Of a DNA stretch of 64,000 nt, positions 36,257 to 45,015 are shown one piece after another (position 1 is the first letter of the stretch; every line of letters begins with the position of its first letter). Made by a program: the position numbers and the translations under genes. Under the pieces are notes generated by a model, which ran no database searches, was not told where the DNA came from, and saw only the letters and a list, made by a program, of their open reading frames with translations. Source of the DNA: Hyphomicrobiales bacterium (GTDB lineage Bacteria; Pseudomonadota; Alphaproteobacteria; Rhizobiales; Beijerinckiaceae); the NCBI GenBank assembly GCA_900470775.1, contig UCBZ01000017.1, positions 105,181-169,180 on the forward strand, in the 5' to 3' direction.

Positions 36257-37146
36257 TGACGGACGCCGATTTCAACTTCCTGCGGCTGCTGCTGCATCTG
36301 CGCTCGGGCCTCGCGCTCAGCCTGGAGAAGCGCTACCTCGCCGAAAGCCGGCTCGGCATCCTGTGTCGCCGACGCGGCATCGAGGGCATCGAGCTGCTGG
36401 TCCAGCGGCTGCGCCAGGGCGGCGAAGCCGCTTTGGAAAATGCTGTCGTCGAGGCGATGACAACGAACGAAACCCTGTTCTTCCGCGACCAGAGCCCGTT
36501 CGAACTCTTCCGCAACGTGATCCTGCCCGAGAAGCTCGCCTCGAATGCAGCGAGCCGCTCGCTGCGCATCTGGTGCGCCGCGGTCTCCACCGGCCAGGAA
36601 GCCTATTCCCTGGCGATGGTGCTCGACGAGATGGCCGCCCGGCTGTCCGGCTGGAAGGTCCAGATCATCGGCACGGACATCTCGACGGAGGTGCTCGAGC
36701 GGGCGCGCACCGGCATCTACAACCAGTTCGAGATCCAGCGCGGCCTGCCGATCCAGATGCTGCTGCGGCACTTCCAGCAGAATGGCGACAAATGGCAGGT
36801 CTCGGAGCGGCTGCGCGCCATGGTCGAGCTGAAGCAGCACAACCTGCTCGAGCCCAGCAGCCATCTCGGCCAGTTCGACGTGATCTTCTGCCGCAACGTG
36901 CTGATCTATTTCGACGTGCCGACCAAGGCGAAGGTGCTGGCCGGCCTCGCCCCGCGCCTGGCGCCGGAAGGCGCGGTCGTTCTCGGTGCGGCCGAGACGG
37001 TCATCGGGATCTCCACCGCCATTGTCCCCGACAAGCAGCATCGCGGTCTCTATCGCGATCACCGCTCCAGCCACGCGCAGGCGGCAAACATGTCCCTGCC
37101 GGTCACGCCGCTGCTGGCCCAGGCCGGCTCTCGCTCCCGGGCCTGA
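36256..37146 (+). CDS. cheR: Chemoreceptor methyltransferase CheR
   Basis: A 296-residue SAM-dependent enzyme that methylates chemoreceptor glutamates. The N-terminal helical domain begins MTDADFNFLRLLLHLRSGL. The SAM domain has LRIWCAAVSTGQEAYSLAMV, IIGTDISTEVLERAR and DVIFCRNVLIYFD. An in-frame ATG 12 bases upstream is possible, but the one at 36256 couples to the cheB stop. It is the last gene of the chemotaxis unit and converges on ctrA. Confidence 0.9.
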   Translation: MTDADFNFLRLLLHLRSGLALSLEKRYLAESRLGILCRRRGIEGIELLVQRLRQGGEAALENAVVEAMTTNETLFFRDQSPFELFRNVILPEKLASNAASRSLRIWCAAVSTGQEAYSLAMVLDEMAARLSGWKVQIIGTDISTEVLERARTGIYNQFEIQRGLPIQMLLRHFQQNGDKWQVSERLRAMVELKQHNLLEPSSHLGQFDVIFCRNVLIYFDVPTKAKVLAGLAPRLAPEGAVVLGAAETVIGISTAIVPDKQHRGLYRDHRSSHAQAANMSLPVTPLLAQAGSRSRA

Positions 37147-37195
37147 CAGAACGCCCCCGCTCGCCCAAGTCCCAATTCGCTCGGAGCGTCTGGAC

Positions 37196-37222
37196 AAACA
37201 AAAACCCCGCCTCTCGGCGGGG
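37196..37222 (-). terminator. Rho-independent terminator of ctrA
   Basis: CCCCGCC (37205-37211), a TCTC loop and GGCGGGG (37216-37222) make a seven-base stem. The A-rich run to its left (37196-37204) reads as a T-run on the minus strand, so it ends transcription coming from ctrA and may also block read-through from it into cheR. Confidence 0.8.
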
Positions 37223-37314
37223 TCCCCGTCAGCCTGTCGTGTACATCCGACGATCAGGCCGCTAGCTTTGTCTCATCGGGAGATGACCGCCCTGTGACGG
37301 TCGCCTGAACGGCC

Positions 37315-38016
37315 TCAGGCCGGAATGCGTTGTTCGACCTCGGAGGGCTCGCGCAGCACATAGCCGCGGCCCCAGACCGTCTCGATGTAGTTCTTGCCGT
37401 CGGACGCATTCGCCAGCTTCTTGCGCAGCTTGCAGATGAACACGTCGATGATCTTGAGCTCGGGCTCGTCCATGCCGCCATAGAGGTGGTTCAGGAACAT
37501 TTCCTTGGTCAGCGTCGTGCCCTTGCGGAGCGAGAGCAGCTCCAGCATCTGGTATTCCTTGCCGGTGAGGTGGACGCGGGCGGCGTCGACTTCCACGGTC
37601 TTGGTGTCGAGGTTGACGACGAGGTCGCCGGTGGTGATGACCGACTGGGCATGGCCCTTCGAGCGGCGCACGATGGCGTGAATGCGGGCGACGAGCTCGT
37701 CTTTGTGGAATGGCTTGGTCAGGTAGTCGTCGGCGCCGAAGCCGAGGCCCTTGACCTTGTCCTCGATGCCGGCGAGGCCCGAGAGGATCAGAATCGGGGT
37801 TTTCACCTTGGCGACGCGCAGGGAGCGGAGAACCTCGTAACCCGACATGTCGGGCAGGTTCAGGTCGAGCAGGATGATGTCATAATCGTAGAGCTTGCCG
37901 AGATCGACGCCTTCCTCACCGAGATCGGTGGTATAGACGTTGAAGCTCTCCGATTTGAGCATGAGCTCGATGCTTTGAGCGGTTGCGCTATCGTCCTCGA
38001 TCAGCAGAACCCGCAT
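37315..38016 (-). CDS. ctrA: Cell cycle master regulator CtrA
   Basis: A 233-residue OmpR-type response regulator. The receiver begins [20 protein letters not shown] with D51 as the phosphorylation site ([12 protein letters not shown]), and the winged-helix DNA-binding domain contains [17 protein letters not shown] and [11 protein letters not shown]. The length and these stretches match Caulobacter and rhizobial CtrA closely. It is the essential regulator that binds TTAA-N7-TTAA sites and controls flagellar, chemotaxis and cell-cycle genes. The ATG at 38016 was chosen because the family begins at MRVLLIEDD. It is divergent from fliI. Confidence 0.95.
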   Translation of the reverse strand: MRVLLIEDDSATAQSIELMLKSESFNVYTTDLGEEGVDLGKLYDYDIILLDLNLPDMSGYEVLRSLRVAKVKTPILILSGLAGIEDKVKGLGFGADDYLTKPFHKDELVARIHAIVRRSKGHAQSVITTGDLVVNLDTKTVEVDAARVHLTGKEYQMLELLSLRKGTTLTKEMFLNHLYGGMDEPELKIIDVFICKLRKKLANASDGKNYIETVWGRGYVLREPSEVEQRIPA

Positions 38017-38360
38017 GTCCACGTCCCCAATTTCGCCCGCAGGCAAGCTGACCGCTCTTCTCGTCCGAACCCCCACGGCTCAGGACGACGACGTACTTGC
38101 CCGATGAAACGCCACGCGACACGCTACGAAGAAATGGTTAACAAACCGTGATTCCCCGACGCAAGCGCTTCCTGGGAGAAAGACGACGATCCTTGTCGAG
38201 GTGAGTCGAATTTGACACGGATCGTTTCGCTATTCACCCGCGAAATTGCCTTTCGCGAAGGCGGCGATGCGGAACCGGGTCGAAATGACCCCGCGCCACG
38301 ACGCAGCCTCGAAACACAGTGTTAATCACTCGGGTAAATGAAAGGTTTACGGCCACACTT
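38017..38360. promoter_or_regulatory. Divergent ctrA/fliI control region
   Basis: A 344-base space without a gene. It contains a GANTC (CcrM-type) methylation site, GAGTC at 38203-38207. On the minus strand 38127-38141 reads TTAACCATTTCTTCG, a full left CtrA half-site (TTAACC) with a poor right half, which fits ctrA autoregulation. At 38322-38337 TTAATCACTCGGGTAA has two near half-sites but eight bases between them. These are reading by eye only; no clear -35/-10 pair was seen. Confidence 0.5.
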
Positions 38361-39701
38361 ATGAACAGCCCGGCACGCGCCCAGGATAGCCTCTCGAAAC
38401 TCGCCGCCACGATCGCGGGGCTTGACTCCGTGACCGTTTACGGCCGCGTGATTGCCGTGCGCGGGCTCCTGGTCGAGATTGCGGGCCCGATCGGCGCGAT
38501 GAGCCTCGGCGGCCGCATCGAGATCGAGATTGCACCGGGAAGCCGCGTTCCCTGCGAGGTCATTGGTTTTTCGGGCGAAAAGGCGCTGGTCATGCCCTAT
38601 GGCGGCCTCGACGGCGTGCGCCGCGGCTGCCCGGCCTATGTCGACAAGGCGCAGCCCGGCATCAAGCCGACCTCGGCCTGGCTCGGCCGCGTCGTCGATG
38701 CGCTCGGCCGACCCGTCGATGGCGGCCCACCTTTGCCCCAGGGCGAGGCCCTCTTTACCTTTCGAAACGATCCTCCTCCTGCCCATTCGCGCCGCCGCGT
38801 CGGCCGGCCGCTCGATCTCGGCGTGCGCGCGATGAACACTTTCCTGACCTGCTGCCTCGGGCAACGCATGGGCATCTTCGCGGGCTCGGGCGTCGGCAAG
38901 TCGGTGCTGCTCTCGATGCTGGCGCGCTATGCCCGCGCCGACGTCAACGTGATCGGCCTCGTCGGCGAGCGCGGCCGCGAGGTTCAGGAGTTCCTGCAGG
39001 ACGATCTCGGTCCCGAGGGCCTCGCCCGTTCCGTCGTCGTGGTCGCGACCTCCGACGAGCCGGCGCTGATGCGCAAGCAGGCCGCCATGACCACGCTGAC
39101 GATCGCCGAATATTTCCGCGACCAGGGTCTGCAGGTGATGTGTCTGATGGATTCGGTGACGCGCTTTGCCATGGCGATGCGCGAGATCGGCCTGGCCGCC
39201 GGCGAGCCTCCGACGACCAAGGGCTATACCCCAACGGTCTTCGCCGAACTGCCGCGCCTGCTCGAGCGCGCCGGCCCCGGCGTCGGCGACGGCGCGATCA
39301 CCGGCATCTTCACGGTGCTGGTCGACGGCGGCGATCATGACGAGCCCGTGGCCGACGCCGTGCGCGGCATCCTGGACGGTCATATCGTGATGGAACGCTC
39401 CATCGCCGAGCGCGGCCGCTATCCCGCGATCAACATCCTCAAATCGGTCTCGCGGACCATGCCGCGCTCCTGCGACCCGAATTTCTACCCCGTCGTCCAG
39501 AAGGCGCGCGCCACGCTCGCGACCTATGCCGACATGGAGGAGCTGATCCGCCTCGGCGCCTATCGTCAGGGCGCCTCGGCCGAGGTCGACGAGGCGATCC
39601 GGCTCAATCCGGCGCTTGAAGGCTTCCTGAAGCAGGCCAAGGACGATGCGACCCCCCTGGCCGAGTGCTACGCCAGGCTGGCCGCGATCATGGAGAGCTG
39701 A
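38361..39701 (+). CDS. fliI: Flagellum-specific ATPase FliI
   Basis: A 446-residue F1-beta-like ATPase of the flagellar type III export apparatus, which works with FliH and FliJ to feed export. Walker A is GSGVGKS (175-181), and the catalytic [14 protein letters not shown] and [13 protein letters not shown] follow, with typical [21 protein letters not shown]. The ATG at 38361 begins [13 protein letters not shown]; a ribosome-binding site is weak. Its end overlaps the convergent MFS gene by 14 bases. Confidence 0.93.
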   Translation: MNSPARAQDSLSKLAATIAGLDSVTVYGRVIAVRGLLVEIAGPIGAMSLGGRIEIEIAPGSRVPCEVIGFSGEKALVMPYGGLDGVRRGCPAYVDKAQPGIKPTSAWLGRVVDALGRPVDGGPPLPQGEALFTFRNDPPPAHSRRRVGRPLDLGVRAMNTFLTCCLGQRMGIFAGSGVGKSVLLSMLARYARADVNVIGLVGERGREVQEFLQDDLGPEGLARSVVVVATSDEPALMRKQAAMTTLTIAEYFRDQGLQVMCLMDSVTRFAMAMREIGLAAGEPPTTKGYTPTVFAELPRLLERAGPGVGDGAITGIFTVLVDGGDHDEPVADAVRGILDGHIVMERSIAERGRYPAINILKSVSRTMPRSCDPNFYPVVQKARATLATYADMEELIRLGAYRQGASAEVDEAIRLNPALEGFLKQAKDDATPLAECYARLAAIMES

Positions 39702-40917
39702 CGGCCAGCGCCGGACGGGCCAGGAGGCGCAGCAGTGCCAGCATGGCGAGGAAGGCGACGCATTGCAGCGCCGCGGCCGCAGCAAGCGTCGCCTGCTGCC
39801 CGGCCCACTCGATCATCGCAGCGAATAGCAGCGGCGACGCGGCGAAGGCAAGATTGAGCGGCACGTTGAGCCGGCCTAGCGTCGATGCGAAGCCGTTGCG
39901 GCCGAACAAAGCGAGCGGCAGCGTCGCCCGTGCCACCGAAATCACGCCCATCGCCGCGCTGAAGGCCAGGACAAAGCCGGTCGAGGCGAACGACGAACCC
40001 GGGGCGACGACCAGCAGCAGATTGGCGAGTGGGCCGACGAGGAGGCCGGCCAGCGCGGCTCGTTCGACGGGAAAACGGTCCCCGATCGTCGTCTCCGCCA
40101 GCCTTGCTAGCAGCGTCGCCGGCCCGGCGAGTGCCGCGATACCGACAGCCTCGGCCTGGCTGAGGCCGGCATTCCCCAGGATGTCGATCAGATGCAGCGG
40201 CAGCCCCCATGACACGATGCCGCTGACCGAGAAGATCAGGGCGACGAGCCAGAACGCCGCTCGCCGGTGCTCGGGCGCCACGCGGCCGGCCTCGCCCACG
40301 CCCGCCACCGGTGCGAGTCCCGTCGGCGCACTGGTGCTGCGATGATGGCGCGGGATCGCGGCGTGGATCGGCAGGACGATGAGGATTTGCATCGCGCCGA
40401 AGACGAACCATATCGCCCGCCAGCCATAAGCATCGCTCAGCGCCGCCGTCAGCGGCCAGAAGATGCTGGAGGCGAGCCCGGTGGCCAGCATCATCAGGCT
40501 GATCGTCCGCCGTGCCTTCGTGCCCATGATCTGGACCACGGTGACCGTGCCGACATTCGCAAGCGATAGCGCGTGCCCGATGCCGATCAGGAACCAGCAC
40601 GCCAGATAGCTTGCCGCCCCCTGTGCGACTCCGAGCAGCGCGAGCCCGAGACCGCAGATCACCGCGCCCACGCACATCGCCCGGCGCGTCCCCTCGCGGT
40701 CGAGCTGGCGGCCGACGGCAGGCCCGAGCGCCGCGCCCGTGACGAGGAAGGTGGTGATGCCGCCGAAGACGCCGACGCTGCCGAGCCCGAGATCCCGCTC
40801 GATCTGCCGCCCCAGCACGGAGAGCGCATAAAAGGTCGAGCCCCAGCCGATGATGCGGGTGATGACGAGGCCGCAAATCAGCAGCGCGTGCCGGGGAAGA
40901 CGCGAGAGGATCGGCAA
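39688..40917 (-). CDS. MFS transporter
   Basis: A 409-residue protein with about 12 hydrophobic helices. A-type loop [23 protein letters not shown] connects helices 2 and 3. It begins at TTG (no ATG in a suitable position) with GGA upstream. The substrate is unknown; the group resembles small-molecule or drug-type MFS members. It lies between fliI and fliJ on the opposite strand, separating two genes that are normally adjacent, which suggests late insertion. Confidence 0.75.
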   Translation of the reverse strand: MPILSRLPRHALLICGLVITRIIGWGSTFYALSVLGRQIERDLGLGSVGVFGGITTFLVTGAALGPAVGRQLDREGTRRAMCVGAVICGLGLALLGVAQGAASYLACWFLIGIGHALSLANVGTVTVVQIMGTKARRTISLMMLATGLASSIFWPLTAALSDAYGWRAIWFVFGAMQILIVLPIHAAIPRHHRSTSAPTGLAPVAGVGEAGRVAPEHRRAAFWLVALIFSVSGIVSWGLPLHLIDILGNAGLSQAEAVGIAALAGPATLLARLAETTIGDRFPVERAALAGLLVGPLANLLLVVAPGSSFASTGFVLAFSAAMGVISVARATLPLALFGRNGFASTLGRLNVPLNLAFAASPLLFAAMIEWAGQQATLAAAAALQCVAFLAMLALLRLLARPALAVSSP

Positions 40918-41151
40918 GGGACTGTTTCCGGATCGGCAGGCGGGAACGAACCGCCTTCGCCTATTAGCCCGGAGTGCCGGTCGGCGTCAGCAGCCGCGTT
41001 TCGATGGAGCGCATGCGTCGAATGCGTCCCTTCTCGGTAAGGAACGGTCAACCTCCTTGCGGCATTGTGCTTTTTGTCTCGCGGAATGAGTTCCGGTCGT
41101 GCGCCGAGGGGTCGGCGCTCGACCAATGCGTAATCAGGAGTTGGAAACAAC

Positions 41152-41556
41152 ATGAAGTCGCGAGAGACCCTTCTGCGTCTCAAACGCTTCCAGGTGGACG
41201 AAAAGCGCCGCCGGGTAAGCCAGATCGAGATGATGATCGCCGATTTTCACCGCATGGCGACCGACCTGGACCGTGAGATCCAGAGCGAGGAATCGCGGGC
41301 CGGCATTTCCGATCCCGCCCATTTCGCCTATCCGACCTATGCCAAGGCCGCGCTCGGCCGCCGCGACAATCTCCGCCAGTCCGCCGATAATCTGAAGGGC
41401 CAGCTCGACGACGCCAAGTCCGAGCTGCAGGAGGCCTTCGAGGACATGAAAAAGGTCGAGATTCTCGACGACCGCGAGCGTGCCACCGAGCGCGCCGCCG
41501 AAGCCGCCCGCGATCAGGCGATGATGGACTCGATCGGCCTACGTCCACGCGCCTGA
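41152..41556 (+). CDS. fliJ: Flagellar export protein FliJ
   Basis: A 134-residue coiled-coil protein that helps couple FliI to the FlhA export gate. It is basic at the start (MKSRETLLRLKRFQVDEKRR), helical throughout, and has the family-type REIQSEES and DNLRQSADNLKGQLDDAK. GGAG lies about 10 bases before the ATG. It is separated from fliI by the opposing MFS gene, so it needs its own promoter in the space at 40918-41151, where I could not name one. Confidence 0.82.
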   Translation: MKSRETLLRLKRFQVDEKRRRVSQIEMMIADFHRMATDLDREIQSEESRAGISDPAHFAYPTYAKAALGRRDNLRQSADNLKGQLDDAKSELQEAFEDMKKVEILDDRERATERAAEAARDQAMMDSIGLRPRA

Positions 41557-41632
41557 GCCCGATGATGGCCATTCCGGTCGTCAGGCAGCTGTGTCTGCTG
41601 CCTGACCGGGCTGCGCCTGATACCTTCACGCC

Positions 41633-41947
41633 ATGAGCGACATCGCCATTCGGTTCGACGGGCTGATCCTGCTGATCGCGCTCGCGGCTGGCGGCGCGAT
41701 CTATGGCCTCATTGCCATCGCAGCACTGGCGCTGGCCATTTCGCGGAGAGGCACGGCGCCACGAGCCGGGCGCGTCGCGCGCGCGGCCGGCATGCTGGCC
41801 ATCGCCACATTCGCCGCATGCGAACTGTTCTTCGTCTATTGGGCCGGCAGCGGAACCGGCAAGACCGGCACGAACTGGCTCGACCTGATGGTGTTTCCCT
41901 GGCTGATCCTGTTCACGGCAGGTTGCTGGCGGCTGTGGCGGATCTAG
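41633..41947 (+). CDS. Small membrane protein, function unknown
   Basis: A 104-residue protein with three likely membrane helices (about 9-37, 47-68 and 85-100). It has no recognised domain. It ends four bases into the convergent acetyltransferase gene. It follows fliJ but has no flagellar feature, so a motility role is not supported. Confidence 0.5.
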   Translation: MSDIAIRFDGLILLIALAAGGAIYGLIAIAALALAISRRGTAPRAGRVARAAGMLAIATFAACELFFVYWAGSGTGKTGTNWLDLMVFPWLILFTAGCWRLWRI

Positions 41948-42558
41948 CCGATCACCGGTTGATGCGGTGCGCAGTCACGCGGCATATGGCCGGCCAGCCT
42001 TGGATCGTCATCAACCTCGATGCCGCGCTTGAACACCACGAAGCCGGAACGCTGATAGAACTCCGGCGCGCTTTGATGGTCGAGCGTGCAGGTATGGACC
42101 CAGAAGCGCGAGATCGGCTTTGCCCAGGCCAGCGCCAGCGCCCGGTTCATCAGCCAGCGTCCGGCGCCCTTGCCGAGCACGCTCTCGTCCAGGCCGAAGA
42201 AAGCGAGTTCGGTCTCGCCTCCGACCCTGAAATCGAGCTCGAGCAAACCGACATCGGCTCCCTCGTGACGGACGAGGAACGTCTCAACGCCAGGATCCGC
42301 CAGGATCGCCGCGACCTCTTCCACCGGCTTGACCAGCCGGCTGAACCACATCCAGCGCTCCCCGATCCGGCGATACATCGCGAGGTAACGTCCGACCTCG
42401 GGCGCACCGATACGCTCGATAGCGAAGCCTTCGAGCCCCGGCGGATCGGGCCGCACGGGGGGCGCCGCGAGCATCTCCAGCGAAGTCACGATGGCGGCGA
42501 TCTTGCCGGGCGGCAGGTCGGTGGTCCCGGTCAGGCTGATGCTCAGGGTCGATGTCAT
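41944..42558 (-). CDS. GNAT family N-acetyltransferase
   Basis: A 204-residue protein. The acetyl-CoA loop is DESVLGKGAGRWLMNRALAL (Q/R-x-x-G-x-G/A pattern KGAGRW), followed by FYQRSGFVVFKRG at the C-terminus. The start was placed at MTSTLSISLTGTTD; longer in-frame ATGs exist at 42603 and 42822 with no better signal. Substrate unknown. Confidence 0.7.
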   Translation of the reverse strand: MTSTLSISLTGTTDLPPGKIAAIVTSLEMLAAPPVRPDPPGLEGFAIERIGAPEVGRYLAMYRRIGERWMWFSRLVKPVEEVAAILADPGVETFLVRHEGADVGLLELDFRVGGETELAFFGLDESVLGKGAGRWLMNRALALAWAKPISRFWVHTCTLDHQSAPEFYQRSGFVVFKRGIEVDDDPRLAGHMPRDCAPHQPVIG

Positions 42559-42932
42559 GCGGGGCTTCTTGAGGCTGGGCGGCAGGCGCGATGCCGCGAT
42601 CATGACATGATCGCGGCGGAAAGCTCGGATGATTTCCGATCGGAGACAAGGACGAACCAGCTGAAGGCGCTCGCGACGAGCGTCATCTCGCCGATCACGA
42701 GAAGGAAATCGCGATGATGCGCGACTGGCTGAAAAAGAACGGCAAAATCGCCGGTCGCTAAATAGCTGATCTCGTTGCAGGCGGCGGCGACGCCGCTTGC
42801 CCTTGTGTCGGCCCGCTGGCACACAGGCGACGGTGTGTGCTCGCTATCCGGCGGTTCACGCTGCCTGCCTTTGCCGCAAGCCTTCTCTGCACAAGCCTCC
42901 TCTGCCAAGCCTCCTCGCAGCCAGCGGGTTTC

Positions 42933-43979
42933 ATGAAACGCTATCTCGACTATCTCTGGCCGATCATCGGCCTCGTCGCGGTCGTCTGGTCGGTCGACCT
43001 GCTCTGGGACAAGCTCAAGGCGGAAGCCGGCACGGACGCCGCCATCGAGGCCCTGCTCGAACAGGGCAGCTTCTGGGACAATCTGCGCATCGTCGCCACG
43101 CGCATCGGCCAGAAGATCGCCGTCATCCCGACGGACGCCTTCCTTCACGCCGCCCTGGCCACCCTCGTCGCCTATGCCGCGCTGGCCTGGTACGACCGCA
43201 TCGCTCTGATCCATATCGGCAAGGAGAAGGGCATCTCCTGGTCGTATATCTCGCTGTGCTCCTTCGTGACCTATGCGCTGTCGCATAATATCGGCGCCTC
43301 GGTGTTCTCCGGCGGCATGGTGCGCTACCGTGCCTATACGGCGAAGGGCCTGACGGCGGCTGAGGTCGCGGTGCTCGTCGCGCTGTGCTCCTTCACCTTC
43401 GCCTTCGGCACGATCCTGCTGATGGGGCTGGTGCTGATCTACGAACCGGAAATCCTGCGCCCGCTGACGCGGCTGCCGATGGCATCGAAGTTTTTCGCCA
43501 TTGGTGATGGCACCGCGCGGCTGATCGGCATCGGCATGCTCGCCTTCGTGGCGCTGTACACGATCGGCTCCTGGCTCAAGTTCAGACCCTTCAGGATCGG
43601 CAAGTTCGAGGTCATCTATCCCCGCCTGCCGATCGTTGCCCGGCAATATCTCGCAGCCCCGCTGGAACTGGCGGGCGCGGCCGGCATCATCTATTTCGCG
43701 CTGCCCGAGCAAGGCAATCCGGGCTTCATGATCGTGCTCGGGGCCTTCCTGCTCTCCTTCTCCGCCGGCCTCCTCAGCCAGGTGCCCGGTGGCGTCGGCG
43801 TGATGGAGGCGGTCTTCCTGGCGGTGATGCCCGGCATTCCCGCGCCGGCCGTCTTCGCGGCACTGCTGGTCTGGCGCATGTTCTACCTGATCCTGCCGCT
43901 GGTGATCTCGCTGCCGGTGGTGCTCGCCTTCGAGCGCGACCAGCTCAAGCGCAACACCCGCATCGCGCCGCCGCCGTGA
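42933..43979 (+). CDS. Lysylphosphatidylglycerol synthase TM-region (YbhN/UPF0104) protein
   Basis: A 348-residue membrane protein with about eight helices. It matches the flippase-type region found in MprF/YbhN: SYISLCSFVTYALSHNIG, SGGMVRYRAYTAKGL, SFSAGLLSQVPGGVGVMEAVF. YbhN-family members are linked to lipid translocation and cardiolipin levels; no lysine-transferase domain is present, so lipid aminoacylation is not implied. The ATG at 42933 was chosen; an earlier one at 42837 would add a hydrophobic Cys-rich leader. Confidence 0.78.
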   Translation: MKRYLDYLWPIIGLVAVVWSVDLLWDKLKAEAGTDAAIEALLEQGSFWDNLRIVATRIGQKIAVIPTDAFLHAALATLVAYAALAWYDRIALIHIGKEKGISWSYISLCSFVTYALSHNIGASVFSGGMVRYRAYTAKGLTAAEVAVLVALCSFTFAFGTILLMGLVLIYEPEILRPLTRLPMASKFFAIGDGTARLIGIGMLAFVALYTIGSWLKFRPFRIGKFEVIYPRLPIVARQYLAAPLELAGAAGIIYFALPEQGNPGFMIVLGAFLLSFSAGLLSQVPGGVGVMEAVFLAVMPGIPAPAVFAALLVWRMFYLILPLVISLPVVLAFERDQLKRNTRIAPPP

Positions 43980-44027
43980 GCGTCGGCCCGAAAAGTGGAA
44001 TGCGGTTTTCGGATGAAGCCGACGCTC
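43978..44027. repeat. CCGAAAA/TTTTCGG intergenic palindrome, copy 2
   Basis: Ten-base outer arms GAGCGTCGGC (43978-43987) and GCCGACGCTC (44018-44027) enclose CCGAAAA (43988-43994) and TTTTCGG (44006-44012). The inner arms are identical to those at 26877-26901. It overlaps the stop of the YbhN-like gene and sits between convergent genes. Confidence 0.8.
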
Positions 44028-44041
44028 CTTAAACGATGTCG

Positions 44042-44929
44042 TCAGCGTCGCAGCACGATCGCTGCAGCGCCGAACATCATCAGCGCGCCGACGGCCTCGG
44101 CCCAGCCGAAGGGCTCGCCCAGCACCGCGACGCCGGCGGCGACCGCGATGACCGGGCTGACGAAGGCATAAAGCCCGGCACGGAAGGCGCCCCAGTCGCG
44201 CAGCAGCCGCAGATAGATGGTGAACCCCATCAGCGAGCCCGCGACCACGAGAAAGAGCACCGCCGGCAGCACCGGCCATGACACAACCGCGCGGAAGTCG
44301 GCCGCGCCGACCGGTTCTATGGCAAGCGCCACCACGGCGAGCGCGACGGCTCCGAACACGGTCTGCCACGCGGCCAGCGTCAGGGTCGGCATTATCGCCG
44401 CGATCGGACGGGCCAGTACGGCGCCGACGCAATAGAGCAGCGTGCCGAACGCGACCGAGGCCAGCCCCCAGAGCTCCAGCGGATCGCCCTTCGAGGCCTC
44501 CAGCCCACCGGCCGCCCGCGTCGCGAACAGGAAACCCAGCCCGGCTGTTCCCAGCGCGATCGCGGCGATCTGCGAATAGCCGATGCGCCCGCCCTCGATC
44601 ACGCGGCTCGCCAGCAATGAATAGATCGGAATCGTCACCATGTTGACGATCGCGGCAAGCCCGCTCGGCGCATGCGCCGCGCCCCAGAACATGAAGGAGT
44701 AGTTGCCGGCATTGACCAGCAGCGCGGTCACGACGAGCCGGGGCCAGGCCTGCGCCGGCACCTTCAGGATATCCCGTCCGGCCCAGGCGACCAGCACGAC
44801 GCCAGCCAGAGCAAAGCGCAGGCTGGCGAGGAAGACGGGCGGCACATGCCCGGTGGCGATCTTCACCGGCAGGAAGGTCAGGCCCCAGACCAGGCACATC
44901 ACGGCGAAGAGCAGGGCGTTGCGGTTCAT
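44042..44929 (-). CDS. DMT superfamily (EamA) transporter
   Basis: A 295-residue permease with ten hydrophobic helices in two EamA repeats (LLFAVMCLVWGLTFLPVKI at the start; AFVSPVIAVAAGVAVLGE near the end). Drug/metabolite transporters of this type usually export amino acids or other small metabolites. The ATG at 44929 was chosen over a TTG six bases upstream. It is convergent with the YbhN-like gene and follows flhA on the same strand. Confidence 0.8.
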   Translation of the reverse strand: MNRNALLFAVMCLVWGLTFLPVKIATGHVPPVFLASLRFALAGVVLVAWAGRDILKVPAQAWPRLVVTALLVNAGNYSFMFWGAAHAPSGLAAIVNMVTIPIYSLLASRVIEGGRIGYSQIAAIALGTAGLGFLFATRAAGGLEASKGDPLELWGLASVAFGTLLYCVGAVLARPIAAIMPTLTLAAWQTVFGAVALAVVALAIEPVGAADFRAVVSWPVLPAVLFLVVAGSLMGFTIYLRLLRDWGAFRAGLYAFVSPVIAVAAGVAVLGEPFGWAEAVGALMMFGAAAIVLRR

Positions 44930-45015
44930 CGGCAAGGCTTAGACGGGCCCTGCCCCACCGACCATTGCGCGCTGCTCAATCCCCACCCGTGGAAATGCGG
45001 GCCGGGCGCAAAGCC

